NCBI GenBank assembly: GCA_015075515.1
Contig: JABTUE010000001.1
Span: 620,001 to 684,000 of the forward strand
Direction of reading: 5' to 3'
Origin: Planctomycetota bacterium
GTDB lineage: Bacteria; Planctomycetota; UBA8742; UBA2392
Length of the DNA stretch: 64,000 nt
Under the pieces are notes generated by a model. The model did no database searches. It was not told the DNA's origin and saw only the letters and a program-made list of their open reading frames with translations. Numbering within the stretch: the stretch's first letter is position 1; every line of letters starts with the position of its first letter. This document shows positions 1 through 8,840 of this stretch, one piece after another. The position numbers were made by a program, and so were the translations under genes.

Positions 1-134
1 CCGAGGCCGAATTTGCCGACACCACCGGCCGGTATTTCCACACCTACAGGCCCAAGCCGCCACACAAAGAAGCCCAGGACGCCGCCAGTTGCGCGCGGTT
101 GTGGGATGTGGTGGCCAGGCAGGCAATGACGTAG
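1..134 (+). CDS. Short-chain dehydrogenase/reductase, C-terminal end (partial)
   Basis: The last 43 codons of a gene that begins left of the window; the frame starts at base 3 and the TAG stop is at 132-134. The tail contains TGRYF followed by a lysine- and proline-rich stretch, then AxDxxxxxRLWDV. This resembles the C-terminal tail of SDR oxidoreductases of the retinol-dehydrogenase type, which act on alcohols or ketones with NAD(P). The Rossmann fold and the YxxxK active site lie outside the window, so substrate and activity cannot be judged. The next gene follows after 18 bases, so the two may be co-transcribed. Confidence 0.55.
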   Translation, partial: EAEFADTTGRYFHTYRPKPPHKEAQDAASCARLWDVVARQAMT

Positions 135-152
135 CATCACGCCGGGGGAACC

Positions 153-1343
153 ATGCCGCATCCGCAGATTGAGCAGGCACTCGATCTTCTGTACTCAGGC
201 GACACCGCAGGCGCCGAAGTGCTGCTGCAGGAAGCCGGCGGCGGCAAACTGGAGCCCCCGGCCCAGTTGCCGCCCCTGGAACAGGCCGCGTTCTTTGAGG
301 CCCTGGGCGGCATCAAATTGGCCCGACAGGACGGACCCGGCGCCGAAGCGGCATTCCGAAGCATGATCCAACTGGAAGAAAAAGGCGGGGCCGACAAGTC
401 CGGCCACGCCACCAGCTACGCCAAACTGGCCCAGGCCCTGTGCCTGGCTGACAAACACGACGATTCGCTGGCCGAGTTCACCAAGGCCCTGACCATGAAG
501 GAGGCCGCCGGCGCGGCCCCCACCACGTTACTGAACCTGGTGTACCGCTTTGCCGACACGCTGTTCCACAAGGGCAAATACAAGGACGCCGCGGCGCACT
601 TTGAAAAAGCCGTCAGCTACGGCGAAAAGGCCGGCGCCGACGCCGCCACGCTGGCCAACCTTGTCATGTACCAGGCCGACGCACTGAAGCATTACATCGC
701 CCCGCTGTTCGGCAGTGTGCGCCTGCAAAAACAGATGCAGGGCAAAAACGTGCCGCCGCAGGTGCTGCTGCTCGAACAACAACTGGAGGGCCAGTACAGG
801 CAGGCGCTTGCCCTGTACCAGAAAGCCGCCGATCTGGCTGAAAAAGCCGGCATGACCCCCGAATTCAAGCTGGCGGTTGCGCGCGCACTGGGCGAGCTGC
901 ACCACGACGCCGGCCGCCCGGTCAAGGCCGTGATGGCGCGCAAGAAGGTGATTGAACTGGCCGAAAAGCTGAAGGTAGACGCGCTGGAACTGGGCTTCAT
1001 GTACCACGGCCTCGGCGAATCCACCAAGGCCATGGACAACGCCGCAGAAGCAATCGAGGCCTACCGCAAGGCGATTGCGCTGAAGGAAAAAGGCAAGGCC
1101 GACGCTGTCAGCCTTGGCAAAAGCTGGTACTCACTGGGCGACTGCCTGGGCGAGGCCAAGAAGCTGGATGCAGCCCTGGAGGCCTTTACCAAGGCCCGCG
1201 ACCTTGAGGACGGGTCTGGCGCGACCGACGAAAACCACAAGATGCGCCGCAAGAAGTACTGGGGCGCCGTGGCAATCGTGTTGCAGGCAACGGGCAAAGA
1301 AGCCGAGGCCAGAGAAGCCCAGAAGAAGGCCGACGCGATCTAG
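153..1343 (+). CDS. Tetratricopeptide-repeat protein, 396 aa
   Basis: A soluble protein without signal peptide or membrane segment, built almost entirely of 34-residue helical TPR units rich in Ala, Leu, Lys and Glu. Recurrent blocks of the type AxxxFxKAL and AxxxYxKAxxLxEKxG occur across roughly residues 90-380. TPR arrays bind partner proteins; no enzymatic domain is visible. The ATG at 153 has a purine-rich stretch (GGGGGAA) just upstream and gives a sensible N-terminus. It precedes a MoxR-type ATPase by 44 bases. TPR proteins often accompany MoxR ATPases as adaptor or substrate partners, so a joint chaperone role is possible, but this is inference. The exact function is unknown. Confidence 0.8.
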   Translation: MPHPQIEQALDLLYSGDTAGAEVLLQEAGGGKLEPPAQLPPLEQAAFFEALGGIKLARQDGPGAEAAFRSMIQLEEKGGADKSGHATSYAKLAQALCLADKHDDSLAEFTKALTMKEAAGAAPTTLLNLVYRFADTLFHKGKYKDAAAHFEKAVSYGEKAGADAATLANLVMYQADALKHYIAPLFGSVRLQKQMQGKNVPPQVLLLEQQLEGQYRQALALYQKAADLAEKAGMTPEFKLAVARALGELHHDAGRPVKAVMARKKVIELAEKLKVDALELGFMYHGLGESTKAMDNAAEAIEAYRKAIALKEKGKADAVSLGKSWYSLGDCLGEAKKLDAALEAFTKARDLEDGSGATDENHKMRRKKYWGAVAIVLQATGKEAEAREAQKKADAI

Positions 1344-1387
1344 CACCCTGTTCCAAACCCCGACCCCGGCGTATCGTTAACAACTGC

Positions 1388-2320
1388 ATGCCGGCCGCAC
1401 TTGCCGCCAAACTTGCCACACAGCTTTCCCGTGCCTTGATCGGCAAGCCCGAGGTCGTGCGCCTGCTGCTGACGGGCCTGTTCGCCCGCGGCCACGTGCT
1501 GATTGAAGACATGCCCGGCCTGGGCAAGACCACGCTGGCGCGGGCGCTGGCGCGGGCAGTGAACTGCGACTTCAAGCGCGTGCAGTTCACGCCCGACCTG
1601 CTGCCCACAGACATCATCGGCACCAGCGTGTACCGCCAGCAGGACGGCACGTTTGAATGGCGGCCGGGGCCGATTTTCACCAACATTCTGCTGGCCGACG
1701 AAATCAACCGCGCCACGCCGCGCACGCAATCGGCGCTGCTGGAGGCGATGGGCGAGTTGCAGATCACGGCCGAAGGCACAACCCACCGGCTTTCGCGGCC
1801 CTTTTTCGTGGTCGCCACCCAGAACCCGATTGAGCATGCGGGCACGTACCCGCTGCCGGAATCGCAACTGGACCGCTTCATGCTGAAGTTCGAAGTCGGC
1901 TATCCCGGCGCCGAAGACGAAAAGAAAATCCTGTTCGAACACGCCGCGGCCGACACCCTGCAGGACATCGAACAGGTGCTGACGCGCGAAGACGTGCTGG
2001 TGGTGCAGGAAGCCGTCAAGAAAGTCCGTGTCGAGCCCGCAATCGCCGACTACATCCTTGAAATCGTGGCCGAAACCCGCAACCACCCCAAGCTGGTCAG
2101 CGGCGTTTCGCCGCGTGGTTCGGTTGCGCTGCTGCGCGCGGCCCAGGCCCATGCGCTGATTGAGGGCCGCGATTACGTCGTGCCCGACGACATCAAAGCG
2201 CTGGCCGTGCCGGCGCTGGCGCACCGCGTGATCGAACGCGCCAGCTTTGACCGCCGCGGCGGCAAGTCCGGCCAGGAAATCATCCGCAAGATTCTGGGCA
2301 AGGTCGCCGTCAACACCTGA
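1388..2320 (+). CDS. MoxR-family AAA+ ATPase
   Basis: A 310-residue AAA+ ATPase of the MoxR family, chaperone-like proteins that help mature protein complexes, often with von Willebrand A-domain partners. Walker A is MPGLGKT (residues 42-48). Walker B is NILLADEINRA (about 98-108). The family hallmarks VATQNPIEHAGTYPLPESQL and DRFM follow, and the C-terminal lid domain contains GVSPRGSVALLRAAQA. Length is typical for the family. No vWA-domain protein is encoded next to it; the upstream neighbour is a TPR protein. The ATG at 1388 lacks an obvious ribosome-binding site, but the N-terminus aligns with the family. A perfect 11-bp hairpin follows the stop. Confidence 0.92.
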   Translation: MPAALAAKLATQLSRALIGKPEVVRLLLTGLFARGHVLIEDMPGLGKTTLARALARAVNCDFKRVQFTPDLLPTDIIGTSVYRQQDGTFEWRPGPIFTNILLADEINRATPRTQSALLEAMGELQITAEGTTHRLSRPFFVVATQNPIEHAGTYPLPESQLDRFMLKFEVGYPGAEDEKKILFEHAAADTLQDIEQVLTREDVLVVQEAVKKVRVEPAIADYILEIVAETRNHPKLVSGVSPRGSVALLRAAQAHALIEGRDYVVPDDIKALAVPALAHRVIERASFDRRGGKSGQEIIRKILGKVAVNT

Positions 2321-2329
2321 CAGGCGCCC

Positions 2330-2366
2330 GCAAAAGAAAGCGGCCCGCCCCATCCGGGCGGGCCGC
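2330..2366 (-). terminator. Rho-independent terminator between convergent genes
   Basis: A perfect 11-bp GC stem (2340-2350 with 2356-2366, 5-base loop). On the minus strand it is followed by a T-rich tail (complement of the A-rich run at 2333-2339), so it best terminates the minus-strand surface-protein gene. It may also stop the plus-strand moxR transcript. Confidence 0.75.
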
Positions 2367-2383
2367 GTTGCTGCGAACATCGG

Positions 2384-5300
2384 TTACTTGCGGCGGCGAC
2401 GCGCGCCCACCAGCCCCAGACCCAGCAGGCCCAGCACCGCGGGCAGCGCCCCGGCCGCGCCGACAGCACAGGAGCTGCTGCCGGCCTTGCCTGAAGACGG
2501 GTCACGCTGGACGATCACCGTGTACGACTTTTCGTCGGTGGCGCCGGTGGCGTCCTGAACGCGAATCACCACATCGTTGATGCTGCCAAAACCCGAGGGC
2601 GAACCGGTAATCTGGCCCAGCGAGTTCATGGACAACCCGGCAGGCAGGTTGCCGCTGTAGATGGACCAGGTGTACGGCGCCACACCCTGGTTGGCCTGCA
2701 TGTTGAAGGTGTAGGCCACCGAGGACAGCGCCGGGGGCAGATCCGGCGTGGTGATCTTGACCGAGTTCGGATCCGTGCCTGTGCCCATGAAGCGCACAAT
2801 GAAGGGCGATGTCTGGCCCGGGTCGTTGTGGGTGAAGGTCACCGTGCAGTCCTTGATACCGGCCAAGGCCGGATCAAACACCAGGTCGAACTGGGTCATG
2901 CCGCCGGCGGGAATATTGGTGGTGAAGCCGCCAGTGTTCAGGGTGAAGTCGCCGCTGTTGGTACCACCCAGAACCGGCATGCCCACAGTCATGGCCAGGT
3001 TGCCGGTGTTCATGATCACGATCACCAGCGGCAGGGTGTTGCCCGAGTTCACGTCAATGCTGCCCAGGTCGCGGCTGACGCCCGGCACCGGCGCGGCGTC
3101 ATGAGCAATCAGGTTGCCGATGAAGCTGCCTTCGCGCACCTCAAGCTTGGGAGCGTTCAGGGTGGCAATGCCGGTCACATTGAGCACAAACGGAGAGCCC
3201 GTGCCCGCGTCGTTGTGGGTGAAACGGATCTGGGCATTGACCGGGTTGGCCGCCACCGTGGGGTCAAAGATGATGCTGAAGGTGGCGCTGGCGCCAACGG
3301 CCAGAGTCTGGGCAAAGCCCGTGCTCTGCAGTTGGAACTCGGTCGTGGCCGGGCTGAAGAACGGGCTACCCAGTGTCAGCGGGGCGGTGCCGGTGTTCTC
3401 CACATAGATGATGGCCGCGGCCGACGGGCCGGCGTTCACGTCACGGGTGCCAAAGTTCAGAATACCCGTGGCGGGCGCCGGGTTGGTCAACTGCGTGCCC
3501 GTGGCGCTGGTTTCGCGCACGGTGATGATCGGCGCCACGTTCACACCTGAACCCGACACGTTGATGATGAAGGGGCTGGTGATGCCCGAAACGTTGTGCG
3601 TAAACGTGATTTGCGCGGCCTTGGGGCCTACCGATGACGGATCAAAGGCCACCGAGAACACCGTGGTCGAGCCCGAGTTCACCGAGGTCTGGAAGTTGGT
3701 CGTGTCCAGAATGAACTCGGTGGGGTTCAGGCCGCCCAAGGTCGGCATGCCCAGGGTCAGGGCCACGCCGCCGGTGTTTTCAATCGTGATGTCCAGCGCC
3801 GGAGTCGGACCCGCGGCCACCAGCTGGTTGCCGAACGCCCGCCCGCCCGATGCCGTCTGGTTGTGGGTCAGGGCCGGGCCGGTGGCGCTGCCCTCGTGCA
3901 CAACCATGTCAGGCACCGAAGACGTGGTGCCGTTGCCCAGCACGGGTACATAGAACGGACTGGGCTGGCCGGTGTCAGTGTGGGCAATGCGCGCGTACGC
4001 GTCCTTGGATCCCACACTGGACGGGTCAAAGCGGATCGTAAAGCTGGTGCTTTGTCCCGCCGTCAGGCCGCTGAGCATGCCCGTGGTGTCCACGACAAAC
4101 TGGTTCCACCAGGTGCCGCCCATGTCGGGCGTGCTGATGTTCAACTGACCGGTGCCGCTGTTGATGATGAAAATAGTGATCGCCGCCGAGGGCCCGGCGT
4201 TGATGTCCCAGTTGCCGAAGTCGCGCGGCGTGCCGGTTGCCGACTGGTTGTGGGTGATGACCGGGCCTGTAACCGAACCCAGCCGTACCTGAATGTCGGG
4301 GTTTGGTGTTATGGCCTCGCCACGCAGGTTGAACTCCCACGGACTTGTGCCGGACCCCGTGGCGTTGTGTGGCACGTTGACCGTGCCGGTACTTATGCCG
4401 ATGGTTGTTCGGTAGAACGTAATCGTCAGCACGCAGTACTGGCCGACCGGCAGGTTGTACAGGAAGCTGGAGGCGTTCACGTAGAAGTCGTTGGGCTGGG
4501 CGCCGGTCTTGCTGATGGTACCGAAAGTGATGTTGGCCGGACCCTGGTTGATGAAGTACAGGTTCAGCGGGGCCGAGTTGGTGCTGGTGTTGACCTGGCC
4601 GAAATCCAGAGGACCCGTGGCGGCCTGGTTATCCGTCAACTGCGTGCCGGTCAGGCTGCCGGCGCGGACCACAAGGTCCGGCCCCGGCTGCTCGATCTTC
4701 AGGTCGTCAATGCACCAGCCCGTGTGCAGCGTGGCACCGGTGGGGCCGATGCCGAAGCGCACCTGCACCGTCGGATAACCCGCGGCTTGGGCTGTCAGGT
4801 CGTAGTAGACGGAAGTCCAAGCGTTGTCCTTGTAGGTGGTGCCGTTGACTGTCTGCCAGACGGTGGTCCAGTTCACGCCGTTGTTGCTGACCTGGATTGT
4901 GCCACCGCCGTTGGCCGGGCAGTCCAGCGCGATGCCCATGAAACGCCAGAAGCTCAGGCGTACACTGGTAGCACCCGAGCAGTTCACCAGCGGCGACACC
5001 GCCCAGTGCGTCACAGACTGGTTGGCGGCGTAGTTACCACCGATGTTGTCGCCCAGAATGTAGTTGTCCGTCGTGCCCGGCGTGTAGTCCGTGCCCGGTT
5101 CTTCGCGCGGCGGAGACGAGGCCGTGTAGGCAACGGCCGGGGCACGCTGCCAGGTTGTGCCAAGTTGCCAACCTTTAAATGTGGAGAAATCATCGAAAAA
5201 CGGCAGTGCCGCCGGTGGCGGTACCACGGTTATGGAAAAATCTTTCTGCGAACTGTCTGGTGTCGGTGTCTTGCTGTCTATGACACGCACCGTGAAGTTG

Positions 5301-6052
5301 TACACGCCCGTCGTGGTCGGTGTGCCCGAAATGACCAGGCCGAAGTTCGGGGAGCCTTGGGGGGTGGCAGACAGACCCGGCGGCAGGCTGCCCGACCAGA
5401 TGTAGCCCGTGCCTTGCCAGGTGTACGGGGTTGTGCCGTTGGTGGCCAGAATGGTGGTGCTGTAGGCCGTGCCCTGGGCCGCTGTAGGCAGCGGCGAGTT
5501 GGTGGTGATCGAGAAGCCCAGGTTCACCAGATAATCCTCGGCCTCACCGTAGTACTGCTGGCTGGTGGGGTGGGTCGGCGCGCCGTAGGGCGAATAGTTG
5601 GTGCGCAAGCGGAAGCGCTGGGTGCCGCCCACACCGACGACCGGCACAAAGCTGATCGTGCCCGTGGCGCCGCTGTTGATCACGCCCGAGGAACCCAGCA
5701 GTTCGCCGGAATCCAGAAAGTCGCCATCGTTGTTGCTGTCAACAAAGATGCTGACGTAGCACGCGTAGCCACCCTGGATCGTGACTTCCACCGTGTGGGT
5801 CTGCGAAGGCAGCAGCAGCGCCGGGCCGACTGAACTGAAGAACGTGTTGTAAGGCGAAGAACTGGCACCGCTGGAGTTGCTGGCCAGCGTGGTTGTACCG
5901 CGCTTGAACACCACGTTCGACGCATACATGCCATACGTGGTGCCGTACATGTAGTCGGCGTTGGTGTAGCCGCCCATAGGCGGCGACTGCGCCAGCAGGC
6001 CCGACGCGAACGCGACGACCGCCACCAGCGCCAATGCAAGGGTTGCCTTCAT
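2384..6052 (-). CDS. Large secreted choice-of-anchor-D repeat protein with CTERM-like tail
   Basis: A 1222-residue exported surface protein. The ATG at 6052 is chosen because GGAGGAG lies 6 bases upstream and a typical signal peptide follows (MKATLALALVAVVAFASG). Domains in order: a GEVED domain (DSNNDGDFLDSGELLG to YGEAEDYLVNLG); an Ig-like putative-binding domain (SLPPGLSATPQG, ISGTPTTTGVY); a jelly-roll-like segment with GWCIDDLKIEQPG; five choice-of-anchor-D repeats of about 115 residues, each starting like VRxGSxTGxxLTxNQxATG and ending FDPSxxGxKxAxxxxTH; a second Ig-like domain; and a C-terminal SSSCAVG, hydrophobic helix and RRRRK. The tail looks like a protein-sorting signal of MYXO-CTERM type. 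The role is probably adhesion or cell-surface structure. A paralogue with closely related repeats lies at 58702-60354. Confidence 0.85.
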   Translation of the reverse strand: MKATLALALVAVVAFASGLLAQSPPMGGYTNADYMYGTTYGMYASNVVFKRGTTTLASNSSGASSSPYNTFFSSVGPALLLPSQTHTVEVTIQGGYACYVSIFVDSNNDGDFLDSGELLGSSGVINSGATGTISFVPVVGVGGTQRFRLRTNYSPYGAPTHPTSQQYYGEAEDYLVNLGFSITTNSPLPTAAQGTAYSTTILATNGTTPYTWQGTGYIWSGSLPPGLSATPQGSPNFGLVISGTPTTTGVYNFTVRVIDSKTPTPDSSQKDFSITVVPPPAALPFFDDFSTFKGWQLGTTWQRAPAVAYTASSPPREEPGTDYTPGTTDNYILGDNIGGNYAANQSVTHWAVSPLVNCSGATSVRLSFWRFMGIALDCPANGGGTIQVSNNGVNWTTVWQTVNGTTYKDNAWTSVYYDLTAQAAGYPTVQVRFGIGPTGATLHTGWCIDDLKIEQPGPDLVVRAGSLTGTQLTDNQAATGPLDFGQVNTSTNSAPLNLYFINQGPANITFGTISKTGAQPNDFYVNASSFLYNLPVGQYCVLTITFYRTTIGISTGTVNVPHNATGSGTSPWEFNLRGEAITPNPDIQVRLGSVTGPVITHNQSATGTPRDFGNWDINAGPSAAITIFIINSGTGQLNISTPDMGGTWWNQFVVDTTGMLSGLTAGQSTSFTIRFDPSSVGSKDAYARIAHTDTGQPSPFYVPVLGNGTTSSVPDMVVHEGSATGPALTHNQTASGGRAFGNQLVAAGPTPALDITIENTGGVALTLGMPTLGGLNPTEFILDTTNFQTSVNSGSTTVFSVAFDPSSVGPKAAQITFTHNVSGITSPFIINVSGSGVNVAPIITVRETSATGTQLTNPAPATGILNFGTRDVNAGPSAAAIIYVENTGTAPLTLGSPFFSPATTEFQLQSTGFAQTLAVGASATFSIIFDPTVAANPVNAQIRFTHNDAGTGSPFVLNVTGIATLNAPKLEVREGSFIGNLIAHDAAPVPGVSRDLGSIDVNSGNTLPLVIVIMNTGNLAMTVGMPVLGGTNSGDFTLNTGGFTTNIPAGGMTQFDLVFDPALAGIKDCTVTFTHNDPGQTSPFIVRFMGTGTDPNSVKITTPDLPPALSSVAYTFNMQANQGVAPYTWSIYSGNLPAGLSMNSLGQITGSPSGFGSINDVVIRVQDATGATDEKSYTVIVQRDPSSGKAGSSSCAVGAAGALPAVLGLLGLGLVGARRRRK

Positions 6053-6449
6053 TTCAGTCTCCTCCGGACTGCCCACGATCCCACAATGCCACTCACCACC
6101 GCGGGGCGTTCCTCCACGCCACCGCAAGCGGCACCCATTGGACCAGCCATCACCCAGTGATTTCTACGCGATAAGAAGCTTACCACCCAATGGACTAAGG
6201 GAAAGGGCTTTTTTTGCGAATGGGCGGATTCTGTGATGCACCGTGAACGATTCTGACACAGGCCGTAAAATTTACGTAAATTACATATCCAGAGTAGTTT
6301 ATAGCTTCATTCCACTACCCGGAGCACCGGTTTTCCCCAGCAGTTCTTACACTGGAAACAGCATTGCCAGTGCGGGATGCTATTTCCGGCCTGCCTGCGC
6401 CACAGAAGACAAAACAACTTCCATTTCCATAACGACCAGCACCCCGCGA
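6053..6449. other. Intergenic region with AT-rich patch upstream of surface-protein gene
   Basis: 397 bases between moeA (ends 6450) and the start of the surface protein at 6052. No coding frame is convincing. It holds an AT-rich stretch near 6260-6310, rare in this GC-rich DNA, with a perfect 14-bp palindrome at 6269-6282. A run of seven T (6209-6215 on the plus strand) and a ribosome-binding site just before 6052 are also present. It probably carries the promoter and control region of the minus-strand surface-protein gene; exact -35/-10 boxes could not be fixed. Confidence 0.5.
6269..6282. repeat. 14-bp AT-rich perfect palindrome, possible operator
   Basis: AATTTACGTAAATT reads the same on both strands. 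It lies about 220 bases upstream of the surface-protein start, in the only strongly AT-rich patch of the intergenic region. Such a site could bind a dimeric repressor or activator; no regulator is assigned. Confidence 0.45.
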
Positions 6450-7658
6450 CTACCGGATGATCCGCACCACGGCCTCGGTGCCTTTCTGTACCACACCGTC
6501 GCCGGCCTCGATCTCGATGTAGCCGATGCTTTCGCTCAGGCTGGTGATGCTGCCGCTGTCCTTGAACGTGCTCCAGGCCACGTCGTGGTCGTCCACCTTG
6601 ACCGGCAGCAGAATCTGTTTGGTCTTGTCCTGCTTGACTTCGTGGCCCAGGGTCACGTTCTTGTGCGGGCGATCCACGCCGGTGATGTGCGCCATGCGCC
6701 GCAGCGCCGGGGCCAGAAACAGTTTGGCCGTCAGCAGGCAACTGGTGGGATAACCGGGCAGTCCGAACACCGCGCACTTGCCCACGGTGCCGAACAGCAC
6801 GGGCTTGCCGGGTTTGATCGCCACGCCATGCACGTGCACCTGGCCCAGTTCGCCGACCACCTCTTCGGCAAAATCGCGCGCGCCAACGCTGGTACCGCCG
6901 GAAAACACAATCGCGTGAAACTTCGTGGAGGCGTCCTTGACCACCTTGAGCAGATCCTTGACCGTGTCCTTGACGTTGGGGCGGTAGGTGACCTCGGCCC
7001 CGCTGCGGCGGGCCACGCTCATCAGCGCAAAGCTGTTGCAGTCGTAGACCTGGCCGGTCTTCAGCGCCTTGCCGGGCGCGGCCACTTCGTCGCCGGTGGT
7101 GAAGATCAGCACCTGCGGCCGCGCGTACACGCGGGCCTTGGCCTTGCCAATGATTGCCAGCGCGGCGACCTGGCCGGGGCCCAGCACGGTGCCGCGGCGC
7201 AGCACGACCTGGCCCTTGCCGATGTCGCTGGCGCGGTGGGCGATGTGTTCGCCCTTGCGCACAGGGATGCGAAAGCTGACCGCGGAACCCACAACCTGCA
7301 CGTTTTCCTGCATGACCACAGCGTTGGCGCCCTTGGGAATCGGCGCGCCGGTGGCGATCTGGACACATTCGCCGCGCTTGATGCCCTTGTTAAAGGGTTT
7401 GCCGGCCAGGGCCTGGCCCACCACCCGCAGCATGGCCGGTTCGGCCAAATCTTCGGCAATCACGGCATAGCCGTCCATGCCGGCGCGGTCAAAGGCCGGC
7501 ACGTTGATAGTGCTTTTGATGTCTTCGGCGACAACGCGGCCGTCGGCATCGGCCAGGGGCACGTCCTCGGTGTCCAGCACGGGCTTGACCCGGGCCAGGA
7601 TGGTGTCAAGCGCGTCTTCGGCGCTGACCAGTGTTCCGAATGCCTGCTTGGTACTCAT
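6450..7658 (-). CDS. moeA: Molybdopterin molybdenumtransferase MoeA
   Basis: A 402-residue MoeA, which inserts molybdate into adenylylated molybdopterin to form the molybdenum cofactor in the cytoplasm. Family marks are seen in order: FDRAGMDGYAV (residues 56-66), GAPIPKGANAVVMQE, the MoCF-binding core TTGDEV and FSGGTSVG, and the C-terminal FGLPGYPTSC with the following helix. Length is normal. The start ATG overlaps the stop of the upstream HEAT-repeat gene by 4 bases (ATGA), which suggests translational coupling. A molybdate/tungstate-type ABC transporter lies at the far end of the window, but no other cofactor-synthesis gene is nearby. Confident assignment. Confidence 0.96.
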   Translation of the reverse strand: MSTKQAFGTLVSAEDALDTILARVKPVLDTEDVPLADADGRVVAEDIKSTINVPAFDRAGMDGYAVIAEDLAEPAMLRVVGQALAGKPFNKGIKRGECVQIATGAPIPKGANAVVMQENVQVVGSAVSFRIPVRKGEHIAHRASDIGKGQVVLRRGTVLGPGQVAALAIIGKAKARVYARPQVLIFTTGDEVAAPGKALKTGQVYDCNSFALMSVARRSGAEVTYRPNVKDTVKDLLKVVKDASTKFHAIVFSGGTSVGARDFAEEVVGELGQVHVHGVAIKPGKPVLFGTVGKCAVFGLPGYPTSCLLTAKLFLAPALRRMAHITGVDRPHKNVTLGHEVKQDKTKQILLPVKVDDHDVAWSTFKDSGSITSLSESIGYIEIEAGDGVVQKGTEAVVRIIR

Positions 7659-8665
7659 TCTTTTTTCCCGTCGTCAGTGAGTCGCTGCAGCGCCCGGTTG
7701 ATGGCCGCCCGGGCAAAGGGGTCGCTTTCGGTTTTCAGGGCCGCGTCCAGCGCGCCCCGCGCGTCGTGTGTCTTGTCGAGCAGCCCCGCGCCCAGCTTCC
7801 AGGTCGCCAGAGCTTCGGCGGCGTCGGCGCGCACGCCGGCGTCGGCATGGGCCAGGGCGGCGGCAATCCGCATCGGCGTGTCGGCGTCGGCCAGTGTCGG
7901 GATCACAACCAGCAACTGGCGCACAAACGCCGCGCGCTGGTCCGCGCGCGGGCGCGCCAGTTCACGCCCCAGTTCGGTCAGACAGCGCCGGCGCGCCGCC
8001 ACAGAAGCCGTTTTCAGACCCGATGCCGCGGCATCGGCCACGTAGTAAACTTCATCGGCCAGCAGCTCGACCAGGCGATCCAGGGCCGCCGGCTGCTCGT
8101 CATAGTGCAGCAGCAGTGTCGAGGCCCGTGACCGCAGCCGTTCCAGCCCGGTGCGCGAGGCCGTCACCAGCAGGTCCAGGGCGTTGGGGTCTTTCCAGCG
8201 TGCCAGCGGCGCCAGTTGCGCCATACGCACGCCCTCGGCGGTTTCCTTGCGCGCCTGGGCCAGCAGCGGGTCCATCGCCGCGCGGTCGTCAAACTGGTCC
8301 AGCAGGTCCGCCACATTGCGGCGGGTAAACTGGTCTTCGTGACCGACATGGGCCAGCAGGCCCGCCAGCGCCTTTGGCGCCATCACGGCGTCGGCCTTCC
8401 AGCCCGCGAACACCGCCGAAAGACAGCGCGTCTCCAGCGTGTCGCGTGCGCCAAGCCGGGTAAGCGCGTGGGCCAGCGCCGGCTCGCCGGCCTCGATCAG
8501 GGCCTTGCGGGCCGCGGGCACAGTTTCGCGGTTGTCGCCGACTTCCCACAGACAGCCGGTTTTCCACAGTTCGGCGATGTCGGGTTTTGGCGCGCGCGGG
8601 TCGGCCTGGGCCGCCAGGGGGCAGGCCAACAGCAGGCACAGGGCAATGGCGGCGCGCAACCCCAC
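7655..8665 (-). CDS. Exported HEAT-repeat protein
   Basis: About 336 residues. The frame stays open further upstream, but the GTG at 8665 is the likely start. It is followed by a typical signal peptide (GLRAAIALCLLLACPLAAQA), and earlier codons encode Arg- and Trp-rich non-protein-like sequence. The mature part is alpha-helical with repeated HEAT/armadillo-like units, for example LLADEVYYVADAAASGLK and LAHADAGVRADAAEALATW. These normally form a protein-binding solenoid. It probably sits in the periplasm. It overlaps moeA by 4 bases, yet nothing ties it to cofactor synthesis. Its function is unknown. Confidence 0.75.
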   Translation of the reverse strand: MGLRAAIALCLLLACPLAAQADPRAPKPDIAELWKTGCLWEVGDNRETVPAARKALIEAGEPALAHALTRLGARDTLETRCLSAVFAGWKADAVMAPKALAGLLAHVGHEDQFTRRNVADLLDQFDDRAAMDPLLAQARKETAEGVRMAQLAPLARWKDPNALDLLVTASRTGLERLRSRASTLLLHYDEQPAALDRLVELLADEVYYVADAAASGLKTASVAARRRCLTELGRELARPRADQRAAFVRQLLVVIPTLADADTPMRIAAALAHADAGVRADAAEALATWKLGAGLLDKTHDARGALDAALKTESDPFARAAINRALQRLTDDGKKE

Positions 8666-8840
8666 GTGTGACCCTCGTTTCAGGCGGCGAACCGCAAAGA
8701 TTAGCCAGCAAAGGCCCCGGTTCCAACTCCAATGTGGCGCGCGGCGCCGGCGGGTGATTTTGATTGAACTTTGCCGGCAGCCCCCGCCGATACACCCCAA
8801 GAGGCCCGCGCTGGCGGGCCGTGCCCACAGGAGTAATGCC

